Shown here: one piece after another, positions 6,803 through 7,487 of the stretch | Layout: the number at the start of each line of letters is the position of its first letter | Numbering within the stretch: position 1 is the first letter of the stretch | Assembly (NCBI GenBank): GCA_018064305.1 | Contig: JAGHVP010000236.1 | Span: 1-7,487 of the forward strand | Source: Candidatus Equibacterium intestinale | GTDB lineage: Bacteria > Bacteroidota > Bacteroidia > Bacteroidales > UBA932 | Length of the DNA: 7,487 nt | Direction of reading: 5' to 3' | The notes under the pieces: generated by a model | What the model was told of the DNA's origin: nothing | Seen by the model: the letters and a program-made list of their open reading frames with translations, nothing else | The model's database searches: none | Translations under genes and position numbers: made by a program

Positions 6803-6986
6803 TGTCCGAAGAATCGCATGATTTCCGGCCGCCACGAGACCACGTCCAGTGACTAGCAGTCAAAATCCCGGGAAAACGTTGCTAGTCCAAGCCCAAATAC
6901 CGTTTTCATGCACCCAAGCCGCGGACTAGAAACGAATAAGGCCATTTGTGACAGTTAGTCCTACGGCAGGCAGGCAGCCGCGCCGC
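6803..6986 (+). repeat. repeat R, copy 2 (direct repeat of 6111-6285)
   Basis: This copy has the same orientation and box layout as copy 1: GACTAGCA (6851-6858), CGTTGCTAGTC (6877-6887), GACTAGAAACG (6924-6934, one mismatch in the otherwise perfect 11-bp inverted repeat) and GTTAGTCC (6954-6961). The box positions are offset by exactly 692 bp from copy 1, so no insertion or deletion has occurred across the box region. Near the end it carries a duplicated CAGG (GGCAGGCAGGCAGCC). Element E copy 2 begins 7 bp after it. Confidence 0.85.
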
Positions 6987-7160
6987 AAAAGTAGCGTCTG
7001 GCAGGCTGTTGCGTAAGCATATCGCTCCGGCGGGCTAAAGCCCTGCTGCTTGGGCCGAAAGCATAAGATGCTTGCTGTTAGCACCCTCGCGACCATGGCG
7101 TTCAAATGGAAGGGGACCACAGCAGATGAGTTCCGCAAAGCGGAGCGGTCCGAAAGCAGA

Positions 7161-7216
7161 TGCCTGAGGGGGTAAGCTAGCGCTCGAACGAAGTGAGAAA
7201 AGCGCCCCCTCAGGCA
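7161..7216. repeat. hairpin module 1, 12-bp perfect stem
   Basis: TGCCTGAGGGGG (7161-7172) pairs perfectly with CCCCCTCAGGCA (7205-7216). The 32-nt loop contains AGCGCTCGAACGAAGTGAG, with a further possible short pairing of GCGC on both sides. The same loop is carried on an unrelated stem in the next module. Confidence 0.85.
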
Positions 7217-7347
7217 CTGTTTCGGACGCGGAGCCTGCAGAACGAAAGATGCTGCAGGAGGATGTTTGCAAGCGCTCGAACGAAGTGAGAAAAGCGCGTC
7301 CTCCTGCACTGTTTTGGACGCGGAGCCTGCAGAAGGAAAGATGCTGC
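7179..7347. repeat. two tandem 77-bp repeats with a 92-bp period
   Basis: Unit A is 7179-7255 and unit B 7271-7347, both starting AGCGCTCGAACGAAGTGAG and ending in AAAGATGCTGC. They are nearly identical except for the ~12-bp segment after AAAAGCGC (CCCCTCAGGCAC in A, GTCCTCCTGCAC in B), a single C/T change (TTTCGGACG / TTTTGGACG) and GAACGAAAG / GAAGGAAAG. The variable segment is the right arm of a hairpin whose left arm lies just before each unit. Confidence 0.9.
7253..7308. repeat. hairpin module 2, 10-bp perfect stem
   Basis: TGCAGGAGGA (7253-7262) pairs perfectly with TCCTCCTGCA (7299-7308). The loop repeats the AGCGCTCGAACGAAGTGAG core of module 1. The stem sequence is different from module 1 on both arms, yet fully complementary. 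Confidence 0.85.
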
Positions 7348-7392
7348 GGGAAGGCCGGAGCGAACGCAGTGAGCGGAGATGCTTACGCAGCA
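7342..7392. repeat. hairpin module 3, 7-bp stem
   Basis: TGCTGCG (7342-7348) pairs with CGCAGCA (7386-7392) around a loop with GAGCGAACGCAGTGAGCGG, a variant of the loop core in modules 1 and 2. The matching module in E copy 1 has the same stem (6308-6315 / 6351-6358). Confidence 0.6.
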
Positions 7393-7436
7393 ACTGCCAG
7401 CGCAGCAGAGGCACGGCGCCATGCCAGTAGCGGAGC

Positions 7437-7457
7437 AAAACGGCGGATGTTACCGCC
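7437..7457 (-). terminator. possible intrinsic terminator of a minus-strand gene entering from the right
   Basis: On the minus strand GGCGG (7457-7453), a 6-nt loop and CCGCC (7446-7442) are followed by GTTTTG. The stem can be extended by AAC/GTT across a small bulge. The T-run is short, so efficiency is doubtful. The loop includes the TAA that would end the partial gene at the right edge. Confidence 0.35.
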
Positions 7458-7487
7458 AGTCGTTAAGGTCCAGCACTCTGCGCGGGG
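7450..7487 (-). CDS. possible C-terminal tail of a minus-strand gene, cut by the right edge
   Basis: On the minus strand the last 36 bases before a TAA at 7450-7452 read PRRVLDLNDWR, with GC-ending codons mostly as in the neighbouring genes, and a terminator-like hairpin lies over the stop codon. A gene here would converge on the SDR gene, with the repeat region between their 3' ends. Eleven codons are far too few to name a product, and chance is a real alternative. Confidence 0.25.
   Translation of the reverse strand, partial: PRRVLDLNDWR

Larger units (their letters stand above)
6994..7403 (-). repeat. element E, copy 2, inverted relative to copy 1 and expanded
   Basis: Bounded by GCGTCTGGCA (6994-7003) and TGCCAGCGC (7395-7403), with the inverted match resuming inward at GTAAGCAT (7013-7020) and ATGCTTAC (7379-7386). 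Read on the minus strand it follows copy 1 block by block: GCGCTGGCA start, GCTCCGGCCTTCCCGCAGCA, GAACTCATCTGC, GGTCGCGAGGGTG, the ATGCTT hairpin (7059-7073), the AGCCC hairpin (7032-7043), CTGCCAGACGC end. It is ~180 bp longer than copy 1 because of two extra tandem hairpin modules. Long open frames cross it on the minus strand, but they come from the repeats and have low-complexity Arg/Ser/Leu-rich translations; I do not call them genes. Confidence 0.75.

Noticed and set aside
6111..7403. CRISPR array, integron attC sites or a retron
   Set aside because: Repeats are too few, long and irregular for CRISPR; the boxes do not fit the RYYYAAC/GTTRRRY cores of attC; no cas, integrase or reverse transcriptase gene is present in the window.
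6926..7438. A 170-codon minus-strand open frame over element E copy 2
   Set aside because: It is made of the tandem repeats, with Arg/Ser/Leu-rich low-complexity translation. Matching DNA in E copy 1 is read in a different frame, and shared blocks such as GCGAGGGTG fall in different frames, so no protein is conserved.

Overview
This looks like chromosomal DNA from a member of the Bacteroidota, most likely the order Bacteroidales. Three things point there. TAnnTTTG-type -7 promoter elements sit in both intergenic gaps that start transcripts. One gene encodes a lipidated Omp85 (TamL-like) outer-membrane protein of the kind found in this phylum. The ATP synthase beta subunit resembles Bacteroides-type AtpD. 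The family or genus cannot be fixed from the sequence; a gut Bacteroidales lineage with moderately high GC is only a guess.

Left part (1-2987, all minus strand). Read in transcription order: a TrmH/SpoU-family RNA 2'-O-methyltransferase (2265-2987); a 98-bp gap with a good promoter; then a tight run of gamma-class carbonic anhydrase-like protein (1633-2166), deoxynucleoside kinase (1009-1620) and atpD (990 to beyond the left edge). The gaps in the run are 12 and 18 bp, so atpD is probably read from the promoter in front of the carbonic anhydrase gene. The last codons of atpD in the window appear frameshifted by one missing base at about 22-25.

Middle part (2988-6077). A 55-bp divergent gap carries two back-to-back -7 elements. 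To its right, on the plus strand, lie a 716-residue lipoprotein with POTRA-like segments and an Omp85 barrel (3043-5193) and a classical short-chain dehydrogenase/reductase (5250-6077).

Right part (6078-7487). About 1.37 kb carries no convincing complete gene but is densely structured. A ~170-bp repeat R occurs twice in direct orientation (6111 and 6803, about 88% identical by hand count), each copy with four alternating inverted CTAG/TTAG-type boxes. Immediately after each R is an element E with near-matching terminal inverted repeats (GCGCTGGCA / TGCCAGACGC). The two E copies are in opposite orientation relative to R (6295-6525 and 6994-7403). E contains long-stem hairpin modules, one in the first copy and three in the second. 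The stem sequences differ between modules but stay self-complementary, while the loop is conserved in the two tandem modules. This points to selection on, or a copying mechanism that preserves, a DNA or RNA fold rather than a protein. The right edge may hold the last codons and terminator of a convergent minus-strand gene.

I see no CRISPR array, tRNA, rRNA, transposase, reverse transcriptase or phage gene. The most unusual content is the R/E repeat system, which I cannot assign to a named family.
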